A stretch of DNA of 64,000 nucleotides, from the NCBI GenBank assembly GCA_964588385.1, contig CAZPPG010000008.1, positions 23,958 to 87,957 on the forward strand, read 5' to 3'. This stretch comes from JAHBWV01 sp964588385. Lineage in GTDB: Bacteria; Planctomycetota; Phycisphaerae; Phycisphaerales; UBA1924. Below are positions 17,507 through 26,164 of the stretch, piece after piece. The position numbers and the translations under genes were made by a program. Below the pieces are notes generated by a model. The model made no database searches. It saw nothing but the letters and a program-made list of their open reading frames with translations, and was not told the origin of the DNA. The stretch's first letter is position 1, and each line of letters starts with the position of its first letter.

Positions 17507-18601
17507 TCATCGCGTTGCCAGCGGGCTTCGTCCCAGCACGATCTGGTCTTTCGCGCCCGGCCTCGTGACGCGGTCAATGAACTGCCGGTACGCGTTGGAT
17601 GCTGCGCTCAGGTCATCATCGAAGTAGGCCTGAAACGTCGCCGTGCTGCGGCTGCGGCGATCCCGCGCCGCACCCGTCGGGCCCTGCAGGGCGACCCTCG
17701 AACCCATCTGCCCAGCCGCGGCATCCGACAACAGTTGCTCGAGCGCTCGCCTGTGCACGCCGCTGTCGCCCTCCCGCAGCCAGTGCACCAGGGCCCACAC
17801 CTGCGCGTAATACACCAAGGGGTCGCTGCCGGCTCGGTCAAGCAGCGCGGACGGCTCCGACACCAGCAACGCCTCCAGAGGCATCAACTTGCCCTCTTCA
17901 CGAGCCGCGCGGAGGGCGTCGTATCGCTCCACGTTCGACCACCCGAGAAACGCCGCGCGATCCTGCAGCGTGTCCCAGCGATACCCTTCCATGTACGCCG
18001 CGATGCCCTCCTCCAGCCAGATCGGCAGTCGCTCACGAAACGTCGTCTGCGTGTACTGGTGCCACCCCTCGTGGGCCGCGATCGCCAGCGTGTCCTGGAG
18101 GCCGATGTCGAAGTACACGCCCCGCCCGTCAGCGGCGTATCCGCCCCGTTGAATCCGCAGGTACACGCTCGCTCGCTCGCGCATGAGCGACTGGGTCAGG
18201 CGTGCCCATTGCGGACGTGTCGCCATGACGTATGTCTCGAGCTTCTCCCGAGGCGCGGGGAGCACGCCGAACGAACGCGTGTACGCTGCGATCGCGCCCT
18301 CAACAAAGGCCGGGAGGCGATCCAGCATCACGCCGGGCTTGACCGTGGTCAGAATCCGGTAAGTCGGGGTCTCGATCACTTCACCCGGGAACGACTCAAA
18401 CGTCCACGGCTCGCGCGAAACCACGTACGCGTTGACGCCACGGCGGACTCCCGGGTTGATGGTCTCGACTTCGCCCGATCGGAACGGTGTCCAAGCGGGC
18501 TCGGGGTCGGATGCGCAGCCGACGAGCACCATGCCAGCCGTTGCCACCGCAAGGCACCAAGGCCCGACCCGCTCAACTCCTCCCCATTGCCCATTTCCCA
18601 T
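17507..18601 (-). CDS. Lipoprotein with HExxH metallopeptidase-like site (DUF1570-like)
   Basis: A 364-residue predicted lipoprotein: a signal helix followed by the lipobox LVGCAS with Cys at about 29. A metal-site candidate HEGWHQY lies near residue 174, and 16-17 residues later comes WLEEGIAAY, so the order is HExxH then E as in gluzincin-type peptidases and in planctomycete DUF1570 proteins. The spacing is close to but not exactly the classic one. The ATG at 18601 lies within a 7-bp tandem repeat and has GAGAGG about ten bases upstream. It is convergent with ftsI and directly follows valS. Activity as a peptidase is inferred from the motif only. Confidence 0.65.
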   Translation of the reverse strand: MGNGQWGGVERVGPWCLAVATAGMVLVGCASDPEPAWTPFRSGEVETINPGVRRGVNAYVVSREPWTFESFPGEVIETPTYRILTTVKPGVMLDRLPAFVEGAIAAYTRSFGVLPAPREKLETYVMATRPQWARLTQSLMRERASVYLRIQRGGYAADGRGVYFDIGLQDTLAIAAHEGWHQYTQTTFRERLPIWLEEGIAAYMEGYRWDTLQDRAAFLGWSNVERYDALRAAREEGKLMPLEALLVSEPSALLDRAGSDPLVYYAQVWALVHWLREGDSGVHRRALEQLLSDAAAGQMGSRVALQGPTGAARDRRSRSTATFQAYFDDDLSAASNAYRQFIDRVTRPGAKDQIVLGRSPLATR

Positions 18602-18610
18602 TGCCCATTG
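18583..18610. repeat. Heptamer tandem repeat (CCCATTG)x4
   Basis: Four contiguous 7-base units: CCCATTG, CCCATTT, CCCATTG, CCCATTG. On the minus strand it reads as CAATGGG, which supplies an ATG every seven bases, one in each frame. One of these is the start of the HExxH lipoprotein. The same heptamer class recurs at 56401 and 62305. Confidence 0.8.
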
Positions 18611-18616
18611 CCTCTC

Positions 18617-21600
18617 TTAGAGCTTCGCCAATGCCGCCCTCGCCGCGTCCCGATCTGCCTTCGCCTTCGCCAACTGGTCACGTGTCTGATCGACCAGGTG
18701 CTTCGGGGCACGGTCCGCGTAACCGGGATTCGCCAGGCGTCCTTCGAGCGCCACAATCGACTTGTCCAGTTCGGCGATCTGCTTGGTCAGCCGCTCCTGC
18801 TCCGCGCCCGCATCCACCTGATCGGCCAGATCGCCGAGGAAGCACTCCTTTGAGTCGAAGCTGAACGTCACCGCTGTCCCAGCCGGCTTCATCGCCGAGA
18901 CTTCCGCAAGTCCCGCGAGAGTTTCCACCAGCCCTCCCGCCGCGGCAATCTCCTTCGCAAGGGCCGCATCCACGTGCAGCTTCACACGACGCTTCGGCGC
19001 CACCTGATGCTGGCTCCGCACCTCGCGGCAAGCCGTCACCAACTGGCACAGACGCTCGAACGTGGCCTCTGCCTCCGCATCCCGCAGCGACGCATCCGTC
19101 CGCGGCCACACCTCGCGGCAGAGCATCCCGCTCCACTTCGCGCTCGCTCGCCGCGCCCCATCATTCCGATCGCCCACAAGGTCCAGTCCCGCGATGGCGG
19201 CAGTGGGGGGGAGCGATCGCACCCGCTCATGAATCGCCTCCGTGATGAACGGTGCGATCGGGTGCAGCATCCGAAGGATGGCATCGAGCGTCGCGCGCAG
19301 CACCGCCCGCTGGGCCGGGCTCGACGCGACTGTCGGCTTGATCGCTTCCAGGTACCAGTCGCAGAAATCTCGCCACAAGAGGTCGTACATGGCCGTCGCG
19401 TACGGCGCGTACTGGTACGAGGCGAGGGATTGGTCGACGTCCGCAATGGTCGTCGCCACGCGCGAGAGCATCCAGCGGTCGACGAGCGAAAGGTCCGACG
19501 GCTTGACGCTCCGGCTCGCGTCGTCGGCGCCGGCCTTCTCAAGGATTGAGACGGCGAAGCGCGCCGCATTCCACAGCTTGTTGCAGAAGTTCCGCCCCTG
19601 ATCGAACTTCGGGCTGGTGTTCTTGCCGCTGGTCGGATCGCGCTCCACGGGCATCCGCACATCCTGCGTGCTCGTCGTCATCTGCACGAGCGTGAAGCGC
19701 ATCGCGTCGGAGCCGTGGCTCTCGATGATGTCGAGCGGATCCACGCCGTTGCCGAGCGACTTGGACATCTTCCGCCCCTCGCCATCCTGGATGACCGAGT
19801 GAATGAAGACGTCGTGGAACGGCACGGGGCCCTTCCCCTTGCCTCCTTCTCCCTTTGCCCCTCTGCCCCTCTGCCCCTTTGTCCCTTCCGGTCTCAAGTA
19901 TCTATTGAACATCACCATGCGGCTGACCCACAAGGTGATGATCTCGCGCGCCGTGCACAGCACCGACGTCGGGTTGAAGGCATCAAGCATCTGCGGGAAA
20001 TCCGCGATCCCCGTCGCCTTCGCCGCGGCTGCCGCGTCCGGCCACCCCATCGTGCTCATCGGCCAGAGCGCGGACGAGAACCACGTGTCGAGCACGTCGG
20101 GGTCTTGGGCGATCGGACTCCTCTCAGACCCGTCGGTGTAGACTCTACTCCTCGCAATCAAAGATACCGACTGGCTCTCGATGAGCTCACGAAGGAACTT
20201 GTCTCCACGTGGCGAACGGGCGCAAACTGCGATGTTGTCTGCACGCGAGTTCAACACACCAGTAGCTGATGGAGCAATGATCGGTGCATCTAGAATCTGG
20301 ATCTCGTCAGACAGACCTTGCTTCTGAGCAGCATCCACAATGGCTTGGCAGCAAGTCTTGAACTGCGCAAGCAACTGACGCTCGTAAGACCCCACTTCAC
20401 CAGGCGTCACTGCGACTGTCTTATTGATCGCAATGTACCACACCGGTATCCGATGTCCCCACCAGAGCTGGCGGCTGATGCACCAGTCCCTGATGTTCTC
20501 GTGCCACGTCTCATACGTCTTCGCATACCGCTCCGGGTAGAAGCGGAGTGATGCATCGCCCGCCTCTCGCTCGGCCCCATGCTTCACGGGATCGAGCTGC
20601 GCCTCCTTGTTGCCCCGCTGCTCATGCACCATCGCATCCAGCGCGGCGCCGGCCAGTTTTGGATCCGTCACCTTCACGTACCACTGGTCACTCAGATACG
20701 GCTCGATCGCCGCGTGGCTCCGATATGAGTGCCCCACGCTGTGCCGGTACAGCTTCTGCGCCTCGAGCAGCCCTCGCTCCTTGAACGCCGCGACGACCTT
20801 CTTGCGGGCCTCTTCGCGCGACAGCCCGACGAATCCGCGGGCATCGCCGACATCCGTCCACCCGTGCGCATCGCTGATGGAGGCATCGGGGGCCATGACA
20901 TTGATCACGGGAAGGTTGTGGCGCCTCCCGATCTCGTAGTCATTGGGATCGTGCGCCGGTGTCACCTTCAGGAAGCCAGTCGCGTACTTGGCCTTGGCAT
21001 CGACACCCTCGGCATCGGGATCGGACGCGGGCATGACGACGTAGTCGTCTTCCACAATCGGGATCACGCGTCCCACCAGCGGCAGTTGCACATACAGGCC
21101 GCGAAGTGCAGGCGCGCGCGGATCCCTCGGATTGATCGCGACGGCGGTGTCGCCGAGATACGTCTCGGGGCGTGTGGTCGCAACCGTGACCCATGCGTTC
21201 TCGTCGCCATCCTGCTTCTCTGCGCCTGGATAGCCCCGGGAGGCGAGCTCATCCCACGTGACCTCCTCGGCATCGCGTGGGTCGGCCGCGTTCTTGGGCT
21301 TGTGCACGAGCGGATACCGCAGGTAGAAGAAGTGGCCATCGACCTCTTCCATCTCCACTTCGTCATCGGAGAGCGCCGTCTGCGAGACCGGGTCCCAGTT
21401 CACCAGCCGCTTGCCGCGGTAGATGAGGCCGTCCTTGAACAACTGGAAGAACGCCTCGCGCACCGCCGCGGCACAGACCTCATCCATCGTGAACCGCTGG
21501 CGCTCCCAGTCGCACGAACACCCCATCCGCTTCAACTGGTCGGTGATGACCTTCTCGTACTCGTCCTTGAAGGCCTGGATCTTGCCGACAAACTCGCGCC

Positions 21601-22015
21601 GGCCTTCCTCCCCCTTGAAGTCCGCGCGCCGCTTCCCCTCCTCTTTCAGCACGCGCTTCTCCACCACGCTCTGCGTGGCGATCCCCGCATGGTCTGTCCC
21701 CGGCATCCACAGCGTCTCGAACCCCTTCATGCGGTGCGCCCGCACCAGCACATCCTGCAGCGTGTTGTTGAGCGCGTGCCCGAGGTGCAGTGCCGCCGTG
21801 ACGTTGGGGGGCGGGATCACGATCGCATACGGCTCCGCCTCACCGTTCAGAACGCGTGAAGGGTCGGCGTGAAACGCCCCAGTGCTCTCCCAACGGGCGC
21901 GGATAGCATCCTCGTGCTTGAGGGGCTTGTACGCCTTCGGGAGTTCAACGGCGGGCGAACGCGCGCCCGTCTTTGGATCGATGCTGCGGGATGGATTCGG
22001 TGCTTGGTCGGCCAT
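18617..22015 (-). CDS. valS: Valyl-tRNA synthetase with two atypical insertions
   Basis: Charges tRNA-Val. At 1132 residues it is longer than the usual 880-950. Class I motifs are clear: PPPNVTAALHLGHAL (the HIGH-type site), WMPGTDHAGIATQ, the editing-domain ATTRPETYLGDTAV, ISRQLWWGHRIP, QDPDVLDTWFSSALWP, and KMSKSLGN (the KMSKS loop). The C-terminal tRNA-binding coiled coil ends the protein. Two insertions stand out: about 85 extra residues between WGHRIPVWY and QDPDVLDTWF (bases about 20113-20434), in DNA of clearly lower G+C, and a Gly/Lys/Arg-rich stretch just before VPFHDVFIH encoded by an 8-bp tandem repeat (19854-19885). All catalytic motifs remain intact, so the enzyme is probably active. 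It is divergent from the TPR gene by 38 bases. Confidence 0.96.
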   Translation of the reverse strand: MADQAPNPSRSIDPKTGARSPAVELPKAYKPLKHEDAIRARWESTGAFHADPSRVLNGEAEPYAIVIPPPNVTAALHLGHALNNTLQDVLVRAHRMKGFETLWMPGTDHAGIATQSVVEKRVLKEEGKRRADFKGEEGRREFVGKIQAFKDEYEKVITDQLKRMGCSCDWERQRFTMDEVCAAAVREAFFQLFKDGLIYRGKRLVNWDPVSQTALSDDEVEMEEVDGHFFYLRYPLVHKPKNAADPRDAEEVTWDELASRGYPGAEKQDGDENAWVTVATTRPETYLGDTAVAINPRDPRAPALRGLYVQLPLVGRVIPIVEDDYVVMPASDPDAEGVDAKAKYATGFLKVTPAHDPNDYEIGRRHNLPVINVMAPDASISDAHGWTDVGDARGFVGLSREEARKKVVAAFKERGLLEAQKLYRHSVGHSYRSHAAIEPYLSDQWYVKVTDPKLAGAALDAMVHEQRGNKEAQLDPVKHGAEREAGDASLRFYPERYAKTYETWHENIRDWCISRQLWWGHRIPVWYIAINKTVAVTPGEVGSYERQLLAQFKTCCQAIVDAAQKQGLSDEIQILDAPIIAPSATGVLNSRADNIAVCARSPRGDKFLRELIESQSVSLIARSRVYTDGSERSPIAQDPDVLDTWFSSALWPMSTMGWPDAAAAAKATGIADFPQMLDAFNPTSVLCTAREIITLWVSRMVMFNRYLRPEGTKGQRGRGAKGEGGKGKGPVPFHDVFIHSVIQDGEGRKMSKSLGNGVDPLDIIESHGSDAMRFTLVQMTTSTQDVRMPVERDPTSGKNTSPKFDQGRNFCNKLWNAARFAVSILEKAGADDASRSVKPSDLSLVDRWMLSRVATTIADVDQSLASYQYAPYATAMYDLLWRDFCDWYLEAIKPTVASSPAQRAVLRATLDAILRMLHPIAPFITEAIHERVRSLPPTAAIAGLDLVGDRNDGARRASAKWSGMLCREVWPRTDASLRDAEAEATFERLCQLVTACREVRSQHQVAPKRRVKLHVDAALAKEIAAAGGLVETLAGLAEVSAMKPAGTAVTFSFDSKECFLGDLADQVDAGAEQERLTKQIAELDKSIVALEGRLANPGYADRAPKHLVDQTRDQLAKAKADRDAARAALAKL
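19854..19885. repeat. Octamer tandem repeat inside valS
   Basis: Units TTTGCCCC, TCTGCCCC, TCTGCCCC, TTTGTCCC with period 8, flanked by looser copies. On the coding (minus) strand this reads GGGGCAGA, the same octamer found in the intergenic array at 56619-56753. It encodes the KGQRGRGAKGEGGKGKG segment of ValRS without breaking the frame. Confidence 0.75.
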
Positions 22016-22053
22016 GGCGGGAAGGGTATCTCCCTGCCGATAGAGATGCGAAG

Positions 22054-23097
22054 ATGAATCCCGCCCCTCGTCGCCTCACGTCCTCAATCCGTCCGCGCCG
22101 CCGCGGCGCCGTCAACCTCACAACCGTGATCGCGATCGTCGTCCTGATCGGCGCGATCCTCCTGAGTGTCGTGGTCTTCGGCGGCGGCGCAACGCCCAAG
22201 CCCGCCGCAGGTTCAAGCGTCAAAGATCACATCTCACCCGCCGAAGCGATGGAAACCATCCTCGACGCGGTCCAGAAGCGCGTCCGTGCGGGCCAGCACG
22301 CAGAGGCCGCCGCCATCCTCGAGGAGGCGGTTCGCACCTACGCAGACCAGCAGCCCCTGCGTCTGGCCCTCGCCGAGTCGTACGTCGCTCTCAACCGTCC
22401 CTCCGATGCCTATGACCAGTACCTCGCGGCCCTCTCCATCGGACCTCGCGATGCGGCGACCGAGTTCGCCGCCGGCACCATGGCCCGAATGAGCAGCAGG
22501 CCGGAACTGGCCATCGAGCACTACGGCGCGGCCCAGACCGCCGACCCCGCCAATCCGATCTATCCGCTGTATCTCGCTCAGGTCCAGAAACGCCTCAACC
22601 GCACCGACGATGCGAAGGCCTCGCTGCTGCGCGTCGTCAATCTCCAGCCCGACAATGCCATTGCGTGGGGCACGCTCGCCGACATCGCCCTCACCGAGAA
22701 CAAGCTCGACCTCTGCACCCAGCACATCGCCAAAGCTCGGGAACTCGAGCCGCGGGTTGGCACATGGCGGCTCATCGAAGCACGATTGCTCAAACGTCAG
22801 GCCAAGCCGGAACAAGCGTTGCTCGTTCTCAGCGGTCTCTCCGAGATGGAGAGCCACGAACTCTTCAACGCCCGTCTCGTCGCCGAGTGTCACGCCATGC
22901 TGGGACAGCCCCTCGAAGCCGCCAACGTGGTGGCCGCCGCCGCCGACGCAAACGCGACGGACGCCGACCTGGCGCTCGAAGCAGCCAACTGGCTTCTGCG
23001 GGCGAAGGACGCCGAGCGGGCACGCAAGTTCGCCCTGCGAGCCCGCACCCTGGGGAACGAACAGGCGGGCGAACTCCTGGCCGAACTCGGCGAGTGA
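22054..23097 (+). CDS. Membrane-anchored TPR protein
   Basis: A 347-residue protein with an N-terminal transmembrane helix (TTVIAIVVLIGAILLSVVVFG, about 24-44) after an Arg-rich, probably cytoplasmic start. The rest is helical repeats of TPR type, for example AAAILEEAVRTYADQ, PSDAYDQYLAALSIGP, and a later PDNAIAWGTLADIAL block. At least six repeats can be traced. Such proteins hold complexes at the membrane. The ATG at 22054 is preceded by a modest GAGA ribosome site; only 38 bases separate it from the divergent valS. The partner is unknown. Confidence 0.8.
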   Translation: MNPAPRRLTSSIRPRRRGAVNLTTVIAIVVLIGAILLSVVVFGGGATPKPAAGSSVKDHISPAEAMETILDAVQKRVRAGQHAEAAAILEEAVRTYADQQPLRLALAESYVALNRPSDAYDQYLAALSIGPRDAATEFAAGTMARMSSRPELAIEHYGAAQTADPANPIYPLYLAQVQKRLNRTDDAKASLLRVVNLQPDNAIAWGTLADIALTENKLDLCTQHIAKARELEPRVGTWRLIEARLLKRQAKPEQALLVLSGLSEMESHELFNARLVAECHAMLGQPLEAANVVAAAADANATDADLALEAANWLLRAKDAERARKFALRARTLGNEQAGELLAELGE

Positions 23098-23194
23098 CCA
23101 GCGACGCGGCTCCGACGGTCCACCGACGCCCCAAGGACGCCCAGCCCGGCGGGATCGCCCGGAAGACTTCTCGCGTAACCTGTGAGGTCTGGGA

Positions 23195-24997
23195 ATGTCA
23201 CGTACGCAGACTCCTCCTGCGTCACGATCCGCACCTCGCGTCCCGTTTCCTTGCATGCCACCGCTCGCCATCGATCGCGCCCGCCCGCACCCGTGGCTCT
23301 TGGCCTATTGGCTGGTGTGCGCGCTCTGGCTCGGGGCGTGCGCGTCAACGACCTCCGACACATTCCGGGATGCCCCTGCGCGAGTGCGTGCCCCACAGGG
23401 CCCCGTCGTCGCGGTCGAAGATCGGGTCGATCACATCATGGGAACGACCCTGGTGATGCCGGTCACGGTCCCCCCGGAGCTCGCCAAGCCCGGGCCGATT
23501 GAGGCGGTACTCGAGGACGGACGCGATGTCGGTGCGCGCCTGATCTGGTTCGATGTGACCGCTGATCCCGATGAGCACGCGCGATGGCTTCCTCCGGCGG
23601 GGCTCTGGAAGGCGATCGAGCATCCGGATGGTGCACATGGTGCCGGCCCCGGGTTCTGGGCCGTGGTGGCGTCGCTGCCTCTCGACGCTGCGGGCCAGGG
23701 CCTTTGGATCCAGCGCGGCCTCTTGGAGATCAACTGGCTCGGCGTCCCTCTCGTCGACGATGGCCACCCGGCGCTCGCCCCCGTACGTCCCCAAGCCCTC
23801 GCCTCTCCGGGCTACGCCGCATTCGTTGGCCCCGAGCGGCAGAGCCCCCTGCGGCGATGGCGAGCGCGTCTGGCGACAGAGGGCATCGCGTCCTCGCTGC
23901 CCGCGCTGCTCTCTGATCCGGGCGAAGGCGCTCGCTCGCAAGATCCCGTCGAGTCCCTCGCGTCCCAGCAAGAGGCACGCTGGGCTGTGGCGCTCCTCCG
24001 CCTGCATGCCGACGACCCCGATGTATGCGAGAATCTCCGCCGCGCCCTGTGTGCCCACGCGGCATTTGAGAACGGCATCTGGGCCCCGGCATGGGCGCTC
24101 GATCAGAACGCCCTTGAGAGACTGCTTCAGGACCTGCTCCGTCCAAACTCCGCGGCGTCTGAGCGCCTGCGCGCCGCCCGATTCTTCATGGACGACCAGC
24201 CCCCCGCGATCGCATGGGTCATCGACGATGCCGGCCTTGTCGACGCCGCCTCGGGCGCGGCTCTGGCCTCGTTCGGCGTGGTCAACCTCACGGACCGTGC
24301 GACATTGGCCTGGGCAGCCCCGGCGCGATCCACCTCCGACGCGCCCACGCTACAGCCGATCCCGCCGGGCTCCGGGGTGACGCTGAAGAGTGTCTCGTCT
24401 CCGGTCGCGGACGGAACAGGGGCCGTCAGCATCAATGTCGGCCGCTGGAGTGTCGAGCGTCGCGTGCTCAGCGAACCTTTGACCGTCGTGCCCCCCGGAT
24501 CGCGTATGGGGCCCTTTCTTCCGGGATGGACGCTCGAGAGCTGGCAATCAGGCCGTGATCCGACTCCCCTGCCCGCGGACGTCGCGTGGACGACCGCTGC
24601 GCTGCTCGAACGCCTTCCGGGCGCGGAGGGCGATTGGACTATCTACGTCGAGTGCATGCGCCCCCCCGACGCTGGCAACGACGCCGACACGGTGCGAATC
24701 TGGATTGGTCCACGTGCCCGCCCGAGCGCGGTGCTGCGAATCACGCGGGACGGATCAGCAACCAACGAGCTCGCCGTCCAGGGTCAGGACGTCCTCGTGG
24801 AGCACCTCAGAGTCGCCGACGATCGATGGTCCTTCCGTGTGCGACTCCCCCGGAACTCTGTGGATGCAGAGGGCGTGCTCACGCTCGGCATGGAGCGGCT
24901 CGGATCGCGGGCGCGCCGCTGGTCGTGGCCCCGCGCGATGACGCCTTGGCAGGTCGAGCCCGGGCGCGTCCGTTTCGCGCTCGATCGTTGGGATTGA
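23195..24997 (+). CDS. Large predicted lipoprotein of unknown function
   Basis: I do not recognise a family. The 600-residue product has a hydrophobic segment (WLLAYWLVCALWL) followed by the lipobox LGACAS. The start at 23195 has a GAGGTCTGGGA ribosome site, while a start at 23255 would give a signal peptide of more normal length (Cys at about 29). The mature part alternates beta-rich segments with a helical region around residues 260-350. It ends in a beta-rich part (WTIYVECMRPPD, VRLPRNSVDAEG) that could be a carbohydrate-binding-like sandwich. There is no catalytic motif I can name. It sits between the TPR gene and mdh and is probably an envelope protein. Confidence 0.7.
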   Translation: MSRTQTPPASRSAPRVPFPCMPPLAIDRARPHPWLLAYWLVCALWLGACASTTSDTFRDAPARVRAPQGPVVAVEDRVDHIMGTTLVMPVTVPPELAKPGPIEAVLEDGRDVGARLIWFDVTADPDEHARWLPPAGLWKAIEHPDGAHGAGPGFWAVVASLPLDAAGQGLWIQRGLLEINWLGVPLVDDGHPALAPVRPQALASPGYAAFVGPERQSPLRRWRARLATEGIASSLPALLSDPGEGARSQDPVESLASQQEARWAVALLRLHADDPDVCENLRRALCAHAAFENGIWAPAWALDQNALERLLQDLLRPNSAASERLRAARFFMDDQPPAIAWVIDDAGLVDAASGAALASFGVVNLTDRATLAWAAPARSTSDAPTLQPIPPGSGVTLKSVSSPVADGTGAVSINVGRWSVERRVLSEPLTVVPPGSRMGPFLPGWTLESWQSGRDPTPLPADVAWTTAALLERLPGAEGDWTIYVECMRPPDAGNDADTVRIWIGPRARPSAVLRITRDGSATNELAVQGQDVLVEHLRVADDRWSFRVRLPRNSVDAEGVLTLGMERLGSRARRWSWPRAMTPWQVEPGRVRFALDRWD

Positions 24998-25072
24998 CCA
25001 AGCGCCTGCCGCGATCGCGGCATTTGGCGAAGAGGCACCCTGGCCGCGTCCCGGCCTATAGTTTCGGCCCCA

Positions 25073-25091
25073 GCCGGCATCGAGTGCCGGC
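25073..25091 (+). terminator. Hairpin upstream of mdh
   Basis: GCCGGCA and TGCCGGC form a perfect 7-bp stem with a 5-base loop, between the lipoprotein gene and mdh. No T-run follows, so it may be a weak terminator of the upstream gene or a leader hairpin of mdh. A TATAGT that could act as a -10 box lies at 25057-25062. Confidence 0.35.
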
Positions 25092-25130
25092 ATGTTCTGC
25101 TAAACCAATAAACGACAGAGGCTTAAGATC

Positions 25131-26111
25131 ATGCGTCGCGCAAAGATCAGCATCATCGGTGCCGGCAACGTCGGAGCAACGTGCGCCCACTGGGCCGCCG
25201 CCAAGGAACTGGGCGACATCGTGCTCTTGGACATCGCGAACAAGGACAAGCCCGAGCAGCACATGCCCAAGGGCAAGGCGCTCGACTTGGCCTGCTGCGC
25301 CCCGATTGAGCGTTTCGACAGCAAGATCACCGGCACGTTCGACTACAAGGACATCGCCGGCTCGGACATCGTCGTGATCACCGCCGGTCTTCCCCGCAAG
25401 CCCGGCATGAGCCGCGACGACCTGCTCGCCGTCAACGTGCCGATCGTCAAGAGCGTGAGCGAGAAGGTCAAGGAGTTCGCGCCGAACTCCATCATCATCG
25501 TTGTCGCAAACCCCCTTGACGCCATGGTTTACACGGCATGGAAGACAACCGGCTTCCCCACCAACCGCATTATGGGCCAGGCCGGTGCCCTCGACGTTGC
25601 TCGGTTCCGCGAGTTTGTCGCCATGGAGCTCGGTGTCAGCGTTGAAGATATCTCCGCCCTGCTGCTCGGCGGCCACGGGGACGACATGGTGCCGCTGCCC
25701 CGTCTCACCAGCGTCAGCGGCATCCCGCTCACCGAACTCATGCCGATGGACAAGATCACCGCCTGCGTCGAACGCGCCAAGGTTGGTGGGGGCGAGATCG
25801 TCAAGCTCATGGGCACCAGCGCGTACTACGCACCCGCCAGCGGCACGATCCAGATGGTCGAAGCGATCATCAAGGACAAGAAGCGGATCATCCCGTCCGC
25901 CGCCTATTGCGAGAACGAGTTCGGCGTCGCCCCCGGCCAGAAGGGCAAGGGGTACTTCGTCGGCGTTCCGGCCCTGCTCGGCACCGGCGGCGTGGAGCGC
26001 ATCGTCACCTTCAAGCTCACGCCCGATGAGCAGAAGCTGATGGACGAGTCCGTGAGCCACGTGAAGGACCTTGTCGGCGCCGTGACCAAGCTGTTCCCGG
26101 AACTCGCCTGA
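25131..26111 (+). CDS. mdh: Malate dehydrogenase
   Basis: NAD-dependent oxidation of malate to oxaloacetate in the citric acid cycle. The 326-residue protein has the Rossmann motif IIGAGNVGA (8-16), VLLDIANK with the acidic residue that selects NAD, the mobile loop ITAGLPRKPGMSRDDL with substrate arginines, VANPLDAMVYT, and the catalytic GGHGDDMVP. This is the LDH-like, MDH type 3 form found in many non-proteobacterial phyla. The fixed loop 'RKPGM' separates it from lactate dehydrogenase. It lies upstream of an FKBP fusion gene with 53 bases between them. Confidence 0.95.
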   Translation: MRRAKISIIGAGNVGATCAHWAAAKELGDIVLLDIANKDKPEQHMPKGKALDLACCAPIERFDSKITGTFDYKDIAGSDIVVITAGLPRKPGMSRDDLLAVNVPIVKSVSEKVKEFAPNSIIIVVANPLDAMVYTAWKTTGFPTNRIMGQAGALDVARFREFVAMELGVSVEDISALLLGGHGDDMVPLPRLTSVSGIPLTELMPMDKITACVERAKVGGGEIVKLMGTSAYYAPASGTIQMVEAIIKDKKRIIPSAAYCENEFGVAPGQKGKGYFVGVPALLGTGGVERIVTFKLTPDEQKLMDESVSHVKDLVGAVTKLFPELA

Positions 26112-26164
26112 TCATCTCGCGCCGTTTGCCCCGTCGCCCTGCTTTGGCCCTGTAGGAGTCCAGC

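Noticed and set aside
20113..20434. Intein in valS
   Set aside because: Too short, with no Cys/Ser at the start junction and no His-Asn end motif.
20729..21859. Long open frame antisense to valS
   Set aside because: No ribosome site or recognisable motif, mirrors valS codon structure.
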